Both the position numbers and the translations under genes were made by a program. Shown here piece after piece: positions 17,382-25,360 of a stretch of 64,000 nucleotides of DNA. The notes beneath the pieces are model-generated. The model was not told the DNA's origin. It worked only from the letters and a program-made list of their open reading frames with translations, and ran no database searches. Within the stretch, counting starts at the first letter, position 1. Each line of letters begins with the position of its first letter. The stretch is from Pedobacter polysacchareus (GTDB taxonomy: Bacteria > Bacteroidota > Bacteroidia > Sphingobacteriales > Sphingobacteriaceae), in the NCBI RefSeq assembly GCF_019802255.1, contig NZ_JAHYSS010000002.1:620001-684000 (forward strand), read 5' to 3'.

Positions 17382-17420
17382 AGTTTTGAAAGCAGTCTGA
17401 AAAGACTGCTTTTTTTTTGC
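17381..17420 (+). repeat. Left direct repeat (possible attachment site)
   Basis: AAGTTTTGA, then the CAGTCTGAAA core, ACTG and a T-run ending in GC. About 33 of 39 aligned positions recur in the same order and orientation at 25491-25529, 8.1 kb away. The unit covers the tRNA-His 3' flank and terminator, not the tRNA body. Confidence 0.5.
17391..17418 (+). terminator. Terminator of tRNA-His copy 2
   Basis: AGCAGTCT-GAAA-AGACTGCT followed by T's to 17418. Identical to the hairpin of copy 1 and resembled by a degenerate direct repeat at 25491-25529. Confidence 0.88.
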
Positions 17421-17574
17421 CCAAAGTTTTCTGTTGGATGAGTTTGGCTGCTAGATTCATTGAGGGTGTTCGATACATCACCCCATCAAAGGTCAGTTTC
17501 TCTGGGTATAACATCCCTACTAGGTATATTTTACCCTCTACGTCAGCTTTTTCATAAAATTCGTCCAATAACCG
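17420..17574 (-). pseudogene. C-terminal remnant of a site-specific (serine-type) recombinase
   Basis: On the minus strand an open stretch reads RLLDEFYEKADVEGK, then GMLYPEKLTFDGVMYRT and SMNLAAKLIQQ. This resembles the end of Bacteroidota resolvase/invertase-family recombinases, which typically close with a coiled segment and a YPEKL-FDG-YRT stretch. An in-frame TAA lies just upstream (17575-17577) and the downstream frame runs into the tRNA-His terminator and the antisense of the tRNA, so the gene is truncated at both ends with no catalytic domain left. The family call is from memory of such sequences and needs a search. Its place against the tRNA fits an old integration scar. Confidence 0.45.
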
Positions 17575-17812
17575 TTAGCTGTCCATACGCTTAGTTTGAG
17601 CGTTAACTACAAGTGCGCTTCCCGAATGGTTTTTTATTTTTTGAATAGCGGCCTTGATGGGGTCAATTGCAGTAGGGGGGCATAAAAAACGGATCCGTCA
17701 TTTTACTGTGGTGATGGCTCACCTAAAACACATTCCTCTGTTAATAAAGTAATTAACAACAAAGCAGATTTGCTTTGTATATAAATTCCTATTTTTATTT
17801 TTTTTGCACGAA
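17575..17812. other. Intergenic stretch with a possible broken minus-strand frame
   Basis: On the minus strand a frame starting with MTDPFFMPP (ATG near 17704) would continue as AIDPIKAAIQKIKNHSG and end VNAQTKRMDS before the TAA at 17575-17577 if one C were removed from the six-C run at 17675-17680. As written it is frameshifted. A perfect inverted repeat ACAAAGCA-gatt-TGCTTTGT (17759-17778) lies upstream of the response-regulator gene and may be part of its control region. Confidence 0.35.
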
Positions 17813-18538
17813 ATGGCTAAAATTTTTATCGTCGAAGACGAAGCGGAAATACGGGAAGAACTGATACAATTAGTTAGTGCGCGGACTCATGATGGTATCG
17901 TAGGGGCCTGCGGCTCGGTAAAAGAAGCATTACTACTCATCCCATCTGCGGCTCCGGATATTATATTGATGGATATAGAACTTTCTGATGGCCATAGTTT
18001 TGAGATATTGGAGCGCCTTCCTTCAACACCATTTTCGGTAATTTTTGTAACTGCCTATGAGCATTATGCGCTACGTGCCATCAAGGCGGGGACATTGGAT
18101 TATCTATTGAAGCCCGTAAAGGAAAAGGAATTGTATGATGCCCTCGATAAAGCCAGCTTGCGACCTAATGTCTTGCATGCGGTACAAAAGAAAATCCTCT
18201 TCGATAAGCAATCGACAATGTTGGTATTGAAAACCCTTAATGAAACGTATTTTGTGCGCCATTCCGATATTCTATATTGTAAGGGAGATGGTGGCTATAC
18301 TACCTTCTTTTTACTTGATGGCAGAGAAATTACAACAAGTACAACACTCAAAGAATATGAAACCCTGTTGCCGGAAGGTTTGTTTCTGAGAATTCATAAA
18401 TCTTTTCTGATTTGTCTAAATTTTATTATTTCGTACCATCATGATGGCTTTGTTTTTTTACAAGGTGGTATACAAGTGCCTGTATCTACCCGTAAGAAAG
18501 ATTTATTGATGCAAAAAATGACAATTAATAATGCATAA
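17813..18538 (+). CDS. LytTR-family response regulator
   Basis: 241 residues from the ATG at 17813 (an upstream in-frame TTG at 17804 is less likely, since the receiver domain begins MAKIFIVEDEAE). Receiver domain, about residues 1-115: acidic pair Glu8/Asp9, phosphoacceptor Asp54 in ILMDIELSDG, Thr in VTAYEHYA and Lys in LLKPVKEKE. LytTR DNA-binding domain, about residues 140-240: YFVRHSDILYCKGDGGYTTF and FLRIHKSFLICLNFI. It overlaps the LytS-type kinase gene by 8 bp, a clear two-component pair. It lies in the AT-rich block behind tRNA-His. The regulon is unknown. Confidence 0.92.
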   Translation: MAKIFIVEDEAEIREELIQLVSARTHDGIVGACGSVKEALLLIPSAAPDIILMDIELSDGHSFEILERLPSTPFSVIFVTAYEHYALRAIKAGTLDYLLKPVKEKELYDALDKASLRPNVLHAVQKKILFDKQSTMLVLKTLNETYFVRHSDILYCKGDGGYTTFFLLDGREITTSTTLKEYETLLPEGLFLRIHKSFLICLNFIISYHHDGFVFLQGGIQVPVSTRKKDLLMQKMTINNA

Positions 18539-20444
18539 TAAACCCTTGAAGATCTCCTTCCTAATCTCTATTTGGCTAATCATTACCCTATTTATCAGCT
18601 GCGGGGAGCCTTCCTCTCCTCGAATAAATCAAGGCCAGTTACTGGATAGCTTATTTGAGCAGATAAAACTAAGTAAACAGCCTAAAAAAGTAATACCACA
18701 GCTACAACAATTAATAAAAGAAAATCAAACGGATAGCTCCATACTTAGTCGGGCTTATTTTTACCTCAGCTATTGCTTACTTAAAAATAAACAAGATTCT
18801 GCTTCGTTTGAAGTGGCCCAAAAAGCTTTAAATATATTGCCTTTGTCGGAAAAAAATGGGGCCCAGGCGGCTACCAATTTCTATTGGATGGGCTATCTTG
18901 AGCAAAAAAAAGCGCAATATTATGCGGCAACTTATTACTACACACAAGCGGCATATCTTATTGATGCAGGCAATTTGAAGCTCAGTTTTCCAAAATCTTC
19001 CGGTTTTATTTTATTATGGGCATCACAACTAAACAGTTTCAATAACAGATTGGATTTATCTAATAGATTTGCCAGGAAAGTGCTCTTTCTTTTGAAAAAA
19101 GATACCAGTATGTTGGCAAAAGACTTGTCTATATCCGCGAATTTATTGCTTTCACTAGGGTATTTAGATAAGAAAGGACTGGCTAATGACTCCGTTCGAT
19201 TATATTTAAATCAGGCCACAGAAATAAAAAAGAAAACTAAATTTACCCGTATAGATTACAATTATTATATATCAAAAGCAAAAATATTTTACGAGGGTAA
19301 AGAATTGGATTCTGCCCTTTACTATCAATTAAAAGCCTATAAAGCAGATACCTCCAATGCTGATATGGCCTACAACAATCTATTGGGCATTTATGTAAAA
19401 AAGCATCAATTGGCAAAAGCACGTGTGGCAGAGCGTGAAGTGACCAGGCGGTTAAGCCAATTTGATGCAGATGATTACCTGATGTATCTGGAAAATAAGA
19501 TCGCGTTTGCTATTGCTCGTGGCGATAATAAAAAGGCACAATCGACATTTGAAGAGTATGTTCAAAAAAAGAAAGAGAGAGAAGAAAATGAAAACCGAAA
19601 AGCAGCAAACGAAATATCTTCGCTTTATAAAACAGTGCAAAAAGACCAACAAATTGGTGCATTAAACAAAAACATAGATAAGATAACGGGACAGTTGGAG
19701 TTGAACAGGCTCTGGTTGGCGGTGATTATCCTTTTTTCAGGATTGCTATTTGCGATCATATTATTACTGTTTTTAGACCGAAGGAGAAAAGAACTCATCA
19801 CCGAAAATAAGCAGGTTTCAGATCTTAATATCAAACTTGAATTGGAACAAAGGTTGTTGCGGAGCCAAATGGACCCACATTTTATTTTCAATTGTTTAGC
19901 GAGTATTCGTGCTTTGGTTCGGCAAGAGAAAACTCAGGAGACACTCACTTACCTGGATCATTTCTCCGTTTTGATGCGAGAGAAACTAACGGCAGGTAAA
20001 CAACGAAATATTGACTTGAAATCTGAAGTGGACTTTCTGGAAAACTATTTAAAGCTGCAACAAATGAGGATGCCAGGCAAATTCGACTATGTATTTGAAT
20101 TGGACAATGAGGTTGCCAATATGTTTGATGAAATAGAGATTCCGGCAATGTTGCTTCAGCCATTTGTAGAGAATTCTATTTTACATGGATTTAAAAACAT
20201 CAGTTATAAAGGTCAAATACACGTATCAATGGCCATTAACAATGAGGTTTTAAAGATCATCATTAACGACAATGGAGTTGGTTTGGATACCACTGATAAG
20301 CCGACCCATACTTCGCGTGCCACCCAAATTGTAACAGAACGAATTCAGTATTTACAAGCTGAAGGTTTAGGAGAGGCTAGCCTGTCGATGAATTCCCAGG
20401 TGGATGCTCCTGGTACAATTGTCACTTTACGGATTCCGGTTTAA
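18531..20444 (+). CDS. LytS-type sensor histidine kinase with TPR-like sensor and lipoprotein-like N-terminus
   Basis: 637 residues. The N-terminal signal ends LFISCG, a lipobox-like site, so the N-terminus may be lipidated or remain as a signal anchor. A long helical region (about residues 40-385) of alternating Leu/Ala/Tyr helices looks like tetratricopeptide repeats and would be periplasmic. A single membrane helix (about residues 392-415, LAVIILFSGLLFAIILLLF) follows, then a coiled linker. The His_kinase domain has the phospho-His at His450 in SQMDPHFIFN, and the ATPase end has FVENSILHGF and NDNGVGLD. The partner is the LytTR regulator overlapping by 8 bp. The ligand of the TPR part is unknown. 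Confidence 0.9.
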   Translation: MHNKPLKISFLISIWLIITLFISCGEPSSPRINQGQLLDSLFEQIKLSKQPKKVIPQLQQLIKENQTDSSILSRAYFYLSYCLLKNKQDSASFEVAQKALNILPLSEKNGAQAATNFYWMGYLEQKKAQYYAATYYYTQAAYLIDAGNLKLSFPKSSGFILLWASQLNSFNNRLDLSNRFARKVLFLLKKDTSMLAKDLSISANLLLSLGYLDKKGLANDSVRLYLNQATEIKKKTKFTRIDYNYYISKAKIFYEGKELDSALYYQLKAYKADTSNADMAYNNLLGIYVKKHQLAKARVAEREVTRRLSQFDADDYLMYLENKIAFAIARGDNKKAQSTFEEYVQKKKEREENENRKAANEISSLYKTVQKDQQIGALNKNIDKITGQLELNRLWLAVIILFSGLLFAIILLLFLDRRRKELITENKQVSDLNIKLELEQRLLRSQMDPHFIFNCLASIRALVRQEKTQETLTYLDHFSVLMREKLTAGKQRNIDLKSEVDFLENYLKLQQMRMPGKFDYVFELDNEVANMFDEIEIPAMLLQPFVENSILHGFKNISYKGQIHVSMAINNEVLKIIINDNGVGLDTTDKPTHTSRATQIVTERIQYLQAEGLGEASLSMNSQVDAPGTIVTLRIPV

Positions 20445-20605
20445 GTGTAGCGTTCGTTCACTGAAAGCCGGCACTTCTTTATCGCTTTGTTCACCTTAGA
20501 TTTTATTTGTTTTATTTGTTTTTTAAGTAATTAATTGGCTTAAAATGATCTGCTGCGCTTATAGATTTCCAGCAATTGCGATACCATTTGAAACAAAAAA
20601 TAGAT

Positions 20606-21061
20606 ATGATGAAAACAATTATTTTAACTGCATGTATTGCGTTTGCAAGCTTAAGTTTAGTATCTGCAAAAGCAAAAATCCCTATTTGTCTTCCCTGCGA
20701 ATCCATCGAAACTGTGCAGGAATTACCTACAGATTCTGAAATTCAAAAATTGGCCGGACAAAAAGTAAACCTATCTTATGCTAATAAAGAATATGGCATT
20801 TTTGGGTTGTCTATTTGGAACACTGATGGAAGATTTGTATTGAGTGACATTTCTAATAATACGTATTTTGAAATTGATCCCCAGGTAGCTAAAATATTAA
20901 AAGAGAAACATGATTTTGATGCGGAAACTGCAGAAAATCCTTTGTCTTTTTGGAAAAAAGCAGGAGGAAAACTTGTTTTCTTAGTCATAATAGCATTACT
21001 AATTTGGGCAAGTATTCCTTCAAAAAACAAAACTAAAGACGTAGAACCAACTAATATTTAA
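20606..21061 (+). CDS. Small exported membrane protein, unknown function
   Basis: 151 residues from the ATG at 20606 (a second ATG follows at once). It begins with a signal peptide (MMKTIILTACIAFASLSLVSA), has a Cys pair (ICLPCES) directly after it, and ends with a single membrane segment (LVFLVIIALLIWASI) plus a short charged tail. The central part would lie outside the membrane. No family is recognised. It is followed 14 bp later by another membrane-anchored unknown protein and then the DUF1266 gene, so the three form a likely operon. Confidence 0.6.
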   Translation: MMKTIILTACIAFASLSLVSAKAKIPICLPCESIETVQELPTDSEIQKLAGQKVNLSYANKEYGIFGLSIWNTDGRFVLSDISNNTYFEIDPQVAKILKEKHDFDAETAENPLSFWKKAGGKLVFLVIIALLIWASIPSKNKTKDVEPTNI

Positions 21062-21075
21062 AATAAGCATTTTTT

Positions 21076-21774
21076 ATGAATCCAATATTCTTAATTCCTG
21101 CAGTATTAGTAATTGCCGGAGTGTGTTTTATGATCTACATGAACAAAAAACACCAATCAGCAAAATCAGAAATAGACTTAGATTTTGAAAGAAATAAATA
21201 TGATGTTTACAAACAAGAGGTTTTAGCACAAGATTTCCCGCAAATAAAGCAATGGATGAAAGGAAAATCAATAGATGCCTATACCTCCGCATCTGTACCT
21301 CAATCTACAGCAAATAAAGTTCAGGATGTGATAAGTGACGGCATAAAAAACGTAGCACTCTCTGCAATTGGGGTAAAACTTAGACGAATAGAAACCGAAT
21401 GCTTTTGGGTGTTAAGTGGCAGTGATTTACATTTTTTTAGCACCAATACTGTTGGCGAATTAGATGAACATGTGGTTTTTGACAATTTCAGAATGGAAGA
21501 AGCAACGCTTCGGTATGGAGGTATATTAAAATCACAGTTAGGTGTTTACTCAAAGTCTTCGGAAGAGTATTTACCAAAAACACACATTATCACATTTAAC
21601 ATCGATGGTACTCCTTTGTCACTTGAAGTTCATGACAGACTAAATTATGTACCAGACCCAACGGATATTTTAAACATGAACAAACAGTTAATGACAAGAG
21701 TTAAATATCAAATAGTGGGTGAAAAATTTGTGAAAATATTGCAAGACAAGTTCCCAAACCTTCAGGTAGCATAA
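21076..21774 (+). CDS. Membrane-anchored protein of unknown function
   Basis: 232 residues. One N-terminal membrane segment (FLIPAVLVIAGVCFMIYM) anchors a soluble, probably cytoplasmic domain with mixed alpha/beta character (for example ETECFWVLSGSDLHFFS). No family is recognised. It is the middle gene of the proposed three-gene operon; the DUF1266 gene starts 4 bp after its stop, indicating translation coupling and perhaps a joint function. Confidence 0.6.
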   Translation: MNPIFLIPAVLVIAGVCFMIYMNKKHQSAKSEIDLDFERNKYDVYKQEVLAQDFPQIKQWMKGKSIDAYTSASVPQSTANKVQDVISDGIKNVALSAIGVKLRRIETECFWVLSGSDLHFFSTNTVGELDEHVVFDNFRMEEATLRYGGILKSQLGVYSKSSEEYLPKTHIITFNIDGTPLSLEVHDRLNYVPDPTDILNMNKQLMTRVKYQIVGEKFVKILQDKFPNLQVA

Positions 21775-21778
21775 TTGT

Positions 21779-22492
21779 ATGAGCATATTTTCGAAATTTA
21801 TTAACGCCTTCAAGAATCTAAGACTAAACGATAAAAATGTAGTAATTGGCCTGCAATTAGATCATCTACTAATTAGTTCAATGTATGCTGAACAACAAGC
21901 TGCCTATCTTAACTCTTATGAAACGGGGCTTGATAAAGGCACATTGAAAACAATTCTAGAGGATTATTGGGAGATCTTTGACAAAGATGATGCAATTGAA
22001 GTTCTTTCAGATCTGCAAAACAGAAATCAAGACGAGTATTTAGATATTGTGTATAATGCCTTTGAGAATAGGGAAAATTATGTAGCTATTTTAAAATCTA
22101 ATCTACCGGATGAAGCAGATGTTTTTAAACACTATGTGGAAATATATCGAAAACTAAGCAATGTTGTACCTGAGCTTATAGCACAGAATGTATTCCAGGA
22201 TTTCTCAGCTATTAAGCATATAAGAGATACTGCCTGGAATTATGGAAGAGGTGCATTTTTATCACGCTGTTGTTATGAAGCAGGCTATATTTCTGAAGTA
22301 GAATTGATTGAATATTTACAGAAATCACATACAGGGCTAAGAAACTATTGCAGAACCTGGAGAGAATACACAACCAGTTATATTTTTGGAAGAGCAATCT
22401 GGGGTGGTTCAAACAACGATGGAATGATACAGATTGCAGACGATCTGCTGAATAGTGAAAAAAGCCCATTGAAGAACAAAATCTATCTGTAA
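21779..22492 (+). CDS. DUF1266-like protein
   Basis: 237 residues, soluble. The second half matches the pattern I know for DUF1266 proteins: AWNYGRGAFLSRCCYEAGYIS, then VELIEYLQKS and YIFGRAIWGGSNND, a helical domain with conserved Asp, Gly-Arg and Trp. The biochemical role of the family is not established; members often occur near secretion or toxin-related genes, but nothing of that kind is certain here. Its start lies 4 bp behind the membrane-anchored neighbour, so a complex at the inner membrane is conceivable. Confidence 0.65.
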   Translation: MSIFSKFINAFKNLRLNDKNVVIGLQLDHLLISSMYAEQQAAYLNSYETGLDKGTLKTILEDYWEIFDKDDAIEVLSDLQNRNQDEYLDIVYNAFENRENYVAILKSNLPDEADVFKHYVEIYRKLSNVVPELIAQNVFQDFSAIKHIRDTAWNYGRGAFLSRCCYEAGYISEVELIEYLQKSHTGLRNYCRTWREYTTSYIFGRAIWGGSNNDGMIQIADDLLNSEKSPLKNKIYL

Positions 22493-22496
22493 AAAA

Positions 22497-22542
22497 TGCC
22501 GGTCAGCCTCTACAATTTGGTGATAGTGAAGGTTGACCGGCA
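22497..22542. repeat. Long hairpin behind the DUF1266 gene
   Basis: TGCCGGTCAGCCT (22497-22509) and AGGTTGACCGGCA (22530-22542) pair over 13 bp with one wobble and a 20-base loop. No T-run follows, so it is not a standard terminator. A further partial copy (TGCCGGTTCAGCA) is at 22590-22602. Confidence 0.5.
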
Positions 22543-22668
22543 ATAGACGGTACCATTAATCTGAATCAATCTCTTTTTCGTACTTCGATTGCCGGTTCAG
22601 CATGTATAGTTTCCAAACGATTAATCTTCAACAGAAAAAAATCACATTAGCTCACAATTGGGCTAAAA

Positions 22669-23199
22669 ATGAAATTCAATATGAAATTTAGACTTTTAAT
22701 TTTGTCATTATTGATCCTTGGTTGTCAAACAAACAAAATGGAAATAGTAAATAAAAAGTTTTCTATTGGTAACCTCAATAATTACAAAGAAAATGACACT
22801 GCATTTGTAAGTTTGAAACGGAATATAGAAACCGATGAAATTGAATGCGGAGGAAATAATTGTTTGATAAATATTGAATTTACAGAAAATGTCCCCAAAA
22901 TAAGTATTGACCAAAGTTTGGGGATTTTTATTTCTAAAACGGGAGATTTAAATGACGATAAAGCAAATGAAATAATAATTTTTTCTCGAACCAATGAAGG
23001 TTACTGGAATAATATTTCAGTCTGGTCGTTTAAAGGCAGAAAGTGGAATGAAATTGCAAAAACTAGAGCATTTATATCAGAAAATCTAGATTTTGAAAAT
23101 AGGATAACTAAAGAAGACGGCAACTATTATTTAATTGGAGAAAACCAATGGGAGGAAGATGAAAACGGAGATTTTAAAAAAATAAAGGTCAAAATATAA
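22669..23199 (+). CDS. Small lipoprotein of unknown function
   Basis: 176 residues. The signal peptide ends in LLILGC, a good lipobox with the lipidated Cys at residue 19; a second ATG four codons in is a possible start. The mature part is acidic and Asn-rich, with a repeated-strand look (GYWNNISVWSFKGRKWNEIAK) and the acidic segment GDLNDDKANEIIIF, which resembles FG-GAP/VCBS-like strands but is too short to assign. The codon use is strongly AT-biased, like the rest of this block. Confidence 0.6.
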   Translation: MKFNMKFRLLILSLLILGCQTNKMEIVNKKFSIGNLNNYKENDTAFVSLKRNIETDEIECGGNNCLINIEFTENVPKISIDQSLGIFISKTGDLNDDKANEIIIFSRTNEGYWNNISVWSFKGRKWNEIAKTRAFISENLDFENRITKEDGNYYLIGENQWEEDENGDFKKIKVKI

Positions 23200-23230
23200 A
23201 ATCCACATCGCTACGCTGCGGAGGTTAGCG

Positions 23231-23389
23231 TTAAGTTTGACTGGCCGACTGCAAGAGTCAGAAATAAACATTAACACAGAAAAAGTTATCGGTCACAATT
23301 CTGAACTAAATGAACTTTGGACAGACAACGAATAGCTTTACCCCAAATGGAAAAGGAATATTGAAAAATTAATAGAACGACTGAAATAG
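23231..23389 (+). pseudogene. Possible gene remnant with one internal stop
   Basis: The frame reads VIGHNSELNELWTDNE, a TAG at 23333-23335, then LYPKWKRNIEKLIERLK and a second TAG three bases before the next gene. The amphipathic, protein-like character on both sides of the first stop suggests a decayed coding end, but no start or family is visible. Confidence 0.25.
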
Positions 23390-23391
23390 AA

Positions 23392-24621
23392 ATGAGTAGA
23401 AAAAACCAAATTTCAAAACATTTTGGAAAATCAGTTTTAATTGCCTTTAGCCTAGCTGCGGTTTATGCCATAATTGCACCTGTTTTAATAAAGGGGATGT
23501 ATGCTGAATTTTTTCATTTTTCCGTTGCAGTTGGGCTATTTTTAGGAAGCATTATTTTTTATTTCATTTTTATATTTTTCAGATCTATACAAAAATTACC
23601 ATGGCTTTTTGGGGGTATTGCTGTTTATATTTCTATTGTAGTTATAGCCAATACTGATGTTGATATTTATTTCAGAAACTTATTTAACAGTAGTCATTTA
23701 CCTCAGCAATACAGTGAATATCAAGACCTAAAACAGCCTGTGTTACAGTTTAATAACAAGGAAATGAAACTTGTAATTGATGGCAGTACTGATTTGGACC
23801 ACTATTTAACGACAAAAAATCACTTGATAGTAGTAGAGGTTAAAAATGAAAGAACAGGTACTGAAGCTATACAACAAAAGGAATATTCTAAATTTGATAG
23901 TCTAGGCAATTTTATGGCTAAATACAAGCCAACTAATTCCAACGAAATTTTGTTTGAAGGTTATCTGATCAATGTAGTTGAGAACTACTACAGAACCTGG
24001 CCTTTAGATGGTGATACTTCGAAAATAAACATCGAAACTCAGAACGCAGATTTTAGTTTCGATGCGAATAAACAAGCTGATTTTATTGCAAACTTTGAGG
24101 AAAGGGCTACTTTTCTATTTTCAAAACAATGTTGGACAGCTGACCAGCCATCCAAGAAATTTATAAAAACAATATTTAGGGAAAACGATAAATGGATTGC
24201 GTTTTATAATGATACAAAAGCCAATCGGACTATTAAAAGTAGAGGTACGGTTTATAATGATCTATTCAGATATTATTCAATAGAAGATTATAAATTGGTT
24301 CCATATGATAATGAAAACATTCAATACCAATATTTTCAAGAAATAAGCTTGAAGCGCAGTGATTCCGGTACGGAAAATTGGGATGGTTACTTGTATACCA
24401 ATGTCATTGTTAATAAAGACACTTTGAAAATCAAGGAAGCTTTAAAATTGGGTCTGGAATGGGAAATCAACCAATCAAAAATTAAGGATAAAGTTGTTGG
24501 AGGTCTATCCAAAAAAAGCCAGGGAGAATATTCACGTTATTTTTTTTATAGTAACCCCAAACTTCAATATCAATTATTTACAAACCATCTCGGCAAACTG
24601 TATTTCATCAAAAATAAATGA
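23392..24621 (+). CDS. Membrane protein of unknown function
   Basis: 409 residues. Three hydrophobic segments lie in the first 90 residues (VLIAFSLAAVYAIIAPVLI, then FSVAVGLFLGSIIFYFIFIFF and FGGIAVYISIVVIA). They are followed by a large hydrophilic domain of about 310 residues with many aromatic and charged residues. No known motif was recognised. It overlaps the following lipoprotein gene by 4 bp (ATGA), so the two are translationally coupled and probably act together at the cell envelope. Confidence 0.6.
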   Translation: MSRKNQISKHFGKSVLIAFSLAAVYAIIAPVLIKGMYAEFFHFSVAVGLFLGSIIFYFIFIFFRSIQKLPWLFGGIAVYISIVVIANTDVDIYFRNLFNSSHLPQQYSEYQDLKQPVLQFNNKEMKLVIDGSTDLDHYLTTKNHLIVVEVKNERTGTEAIQQKEYSKFDSLGNFMAKYKPTNSNEILFEGYLINVVENYYRTWPLDGDTSKINIETQNADFSFDANKQADFIANFEERATFLFSKQCWTADQPSKKFIKTIFRENDKWIAFYNDTKANRTIKSRGTVYNDLFRYYSIEDYKLVPYDNENIQYQYFQEISLKRSDSGTENWDGYLYTNVIVNKDTLKIKEALKLGLEWEINQSKIKDKVVGGLSKKSQGEYSRYFFYSNPKLQYQLFTNHLGKLYFIKNK

Positions 24622-25067
24622 AAAACTCACAAAAAAGCATAAAACTAGTTGCATACTTTTTAATCATCATCTTTTTAAATTCTTGCTCTTCGAGATACAT
24701 TAAATTGGTAAGTCCTGATACAAAAACAGAATTTGGAATAACACTAACAACGCCTTCTCAAGGAATATTTTTTGTGGAAAATGAAAAAGTTGGTGCCTCA
24801 AAAAATAAGATTGAAATCCATACCAAAACAGCTAACTCAATTTACAACAATTATGGACCAGCAACAGACAAAAGGTTTGTAGGAAGAACAAATGCCCGAC
24901 AATTAAAATTTAATGTCAAAGACAAAACATACCTAATAGATATTACGAAATTTAAAAAAAGAACTGCTATGGTTTTGTTTAACGGAGAAAGCAAACCTAT
25001 CATTAAGTATAACGCAAAAAACTACAATGCAGTAGTTAAAGATTATTTTGCTGCACAATACAAATAA
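24618..25067 (+). CDS. Small lipoprotein of unknown function
   Basis: 149 residues; signal peptide with lipobox FLNSC puts the lipidated Cys near residue 23. The mature region is basic and beta-rich with no recognised motif. The ATG overlaps the stop of the upstream membrane protein by 4 bp. It is the last complete gene before the right direct repeat of the proposed island. Confidence 0.6.
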   Translation: MKNSQKSIKLVAYFLIIIFLNSCSSRYIKLVSPDTKTEFGITLTTPSQGIFFVENEKVGASKNKIEIHTKTANSIYNNYGPATDKRFVGRTNARQLKFNVKDKTYLIDITKFKKRTAMVLFNGESKPIIKYNAKNYNAVVKDYFAAQYK

Positions 25068-25360
25068 TATGCTTACCACTAACAAGGGTTCCTGCTTAAT
25101 TTAAAAGTGGTTTTACATTTGCAAAGTCAGTATTTAGCTGAAAGTTTATGCTTCGAAACCAGTTTCTTCAACAAGCTACCACCACCATAGGCGGTAATTT
25201 CAGACAGACCAAAACCATATGAAAATAACAGACAAGCTGACGTTGTTGTTTATACAAGGCATCTAAAATATTGTTTCATAAAAATGAACGACATGTTTCT
25301 TATCACTAATAGAGAGGTTTGGACTTCTGTAGTAGTGATGAATTTTGGCCAATCTGAAGA
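25068..25360. other. Noncoding stretch at the right part of the island
   Basis: About 290 bases without a convincing plus-strand gene. Only stop-interrupted frames are seen; it may be decayed element DNA. Confidence 0.4.

Larger units (their letters stand above)
17278..17420 (+). repeat. Inverted repeat arm carrying tRNA-His copy 2
   Basis: From the -7 box through the tRNA, terminator and T-run, this stretch is nearly identical to the complement of 13961-14101. A one-base difference after the CCA end and a few in the leader are the only changes seen. The arms lie 3.2 kb apart in opposite orientation. Confidence 0.9.

Noticed and set aside
17311..17418. Minus-strand frame over tRNA-His ending GLEPTTLGTTNRCSNQLS
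   Set aside because: This is the well-known false translation of the antisense strand of a tRNA gene. Only the part beyond 17420 is kept, as a recombinase remnant.
17571..23250. GTTAGC/TTAGCGTTAA-like stretches between single genes, suggesting integron attC sites
   Set aside because: The cores do not recur consistently at gene ends, no paired attC stem with the required core sequences was found, and there is no integron integrase.
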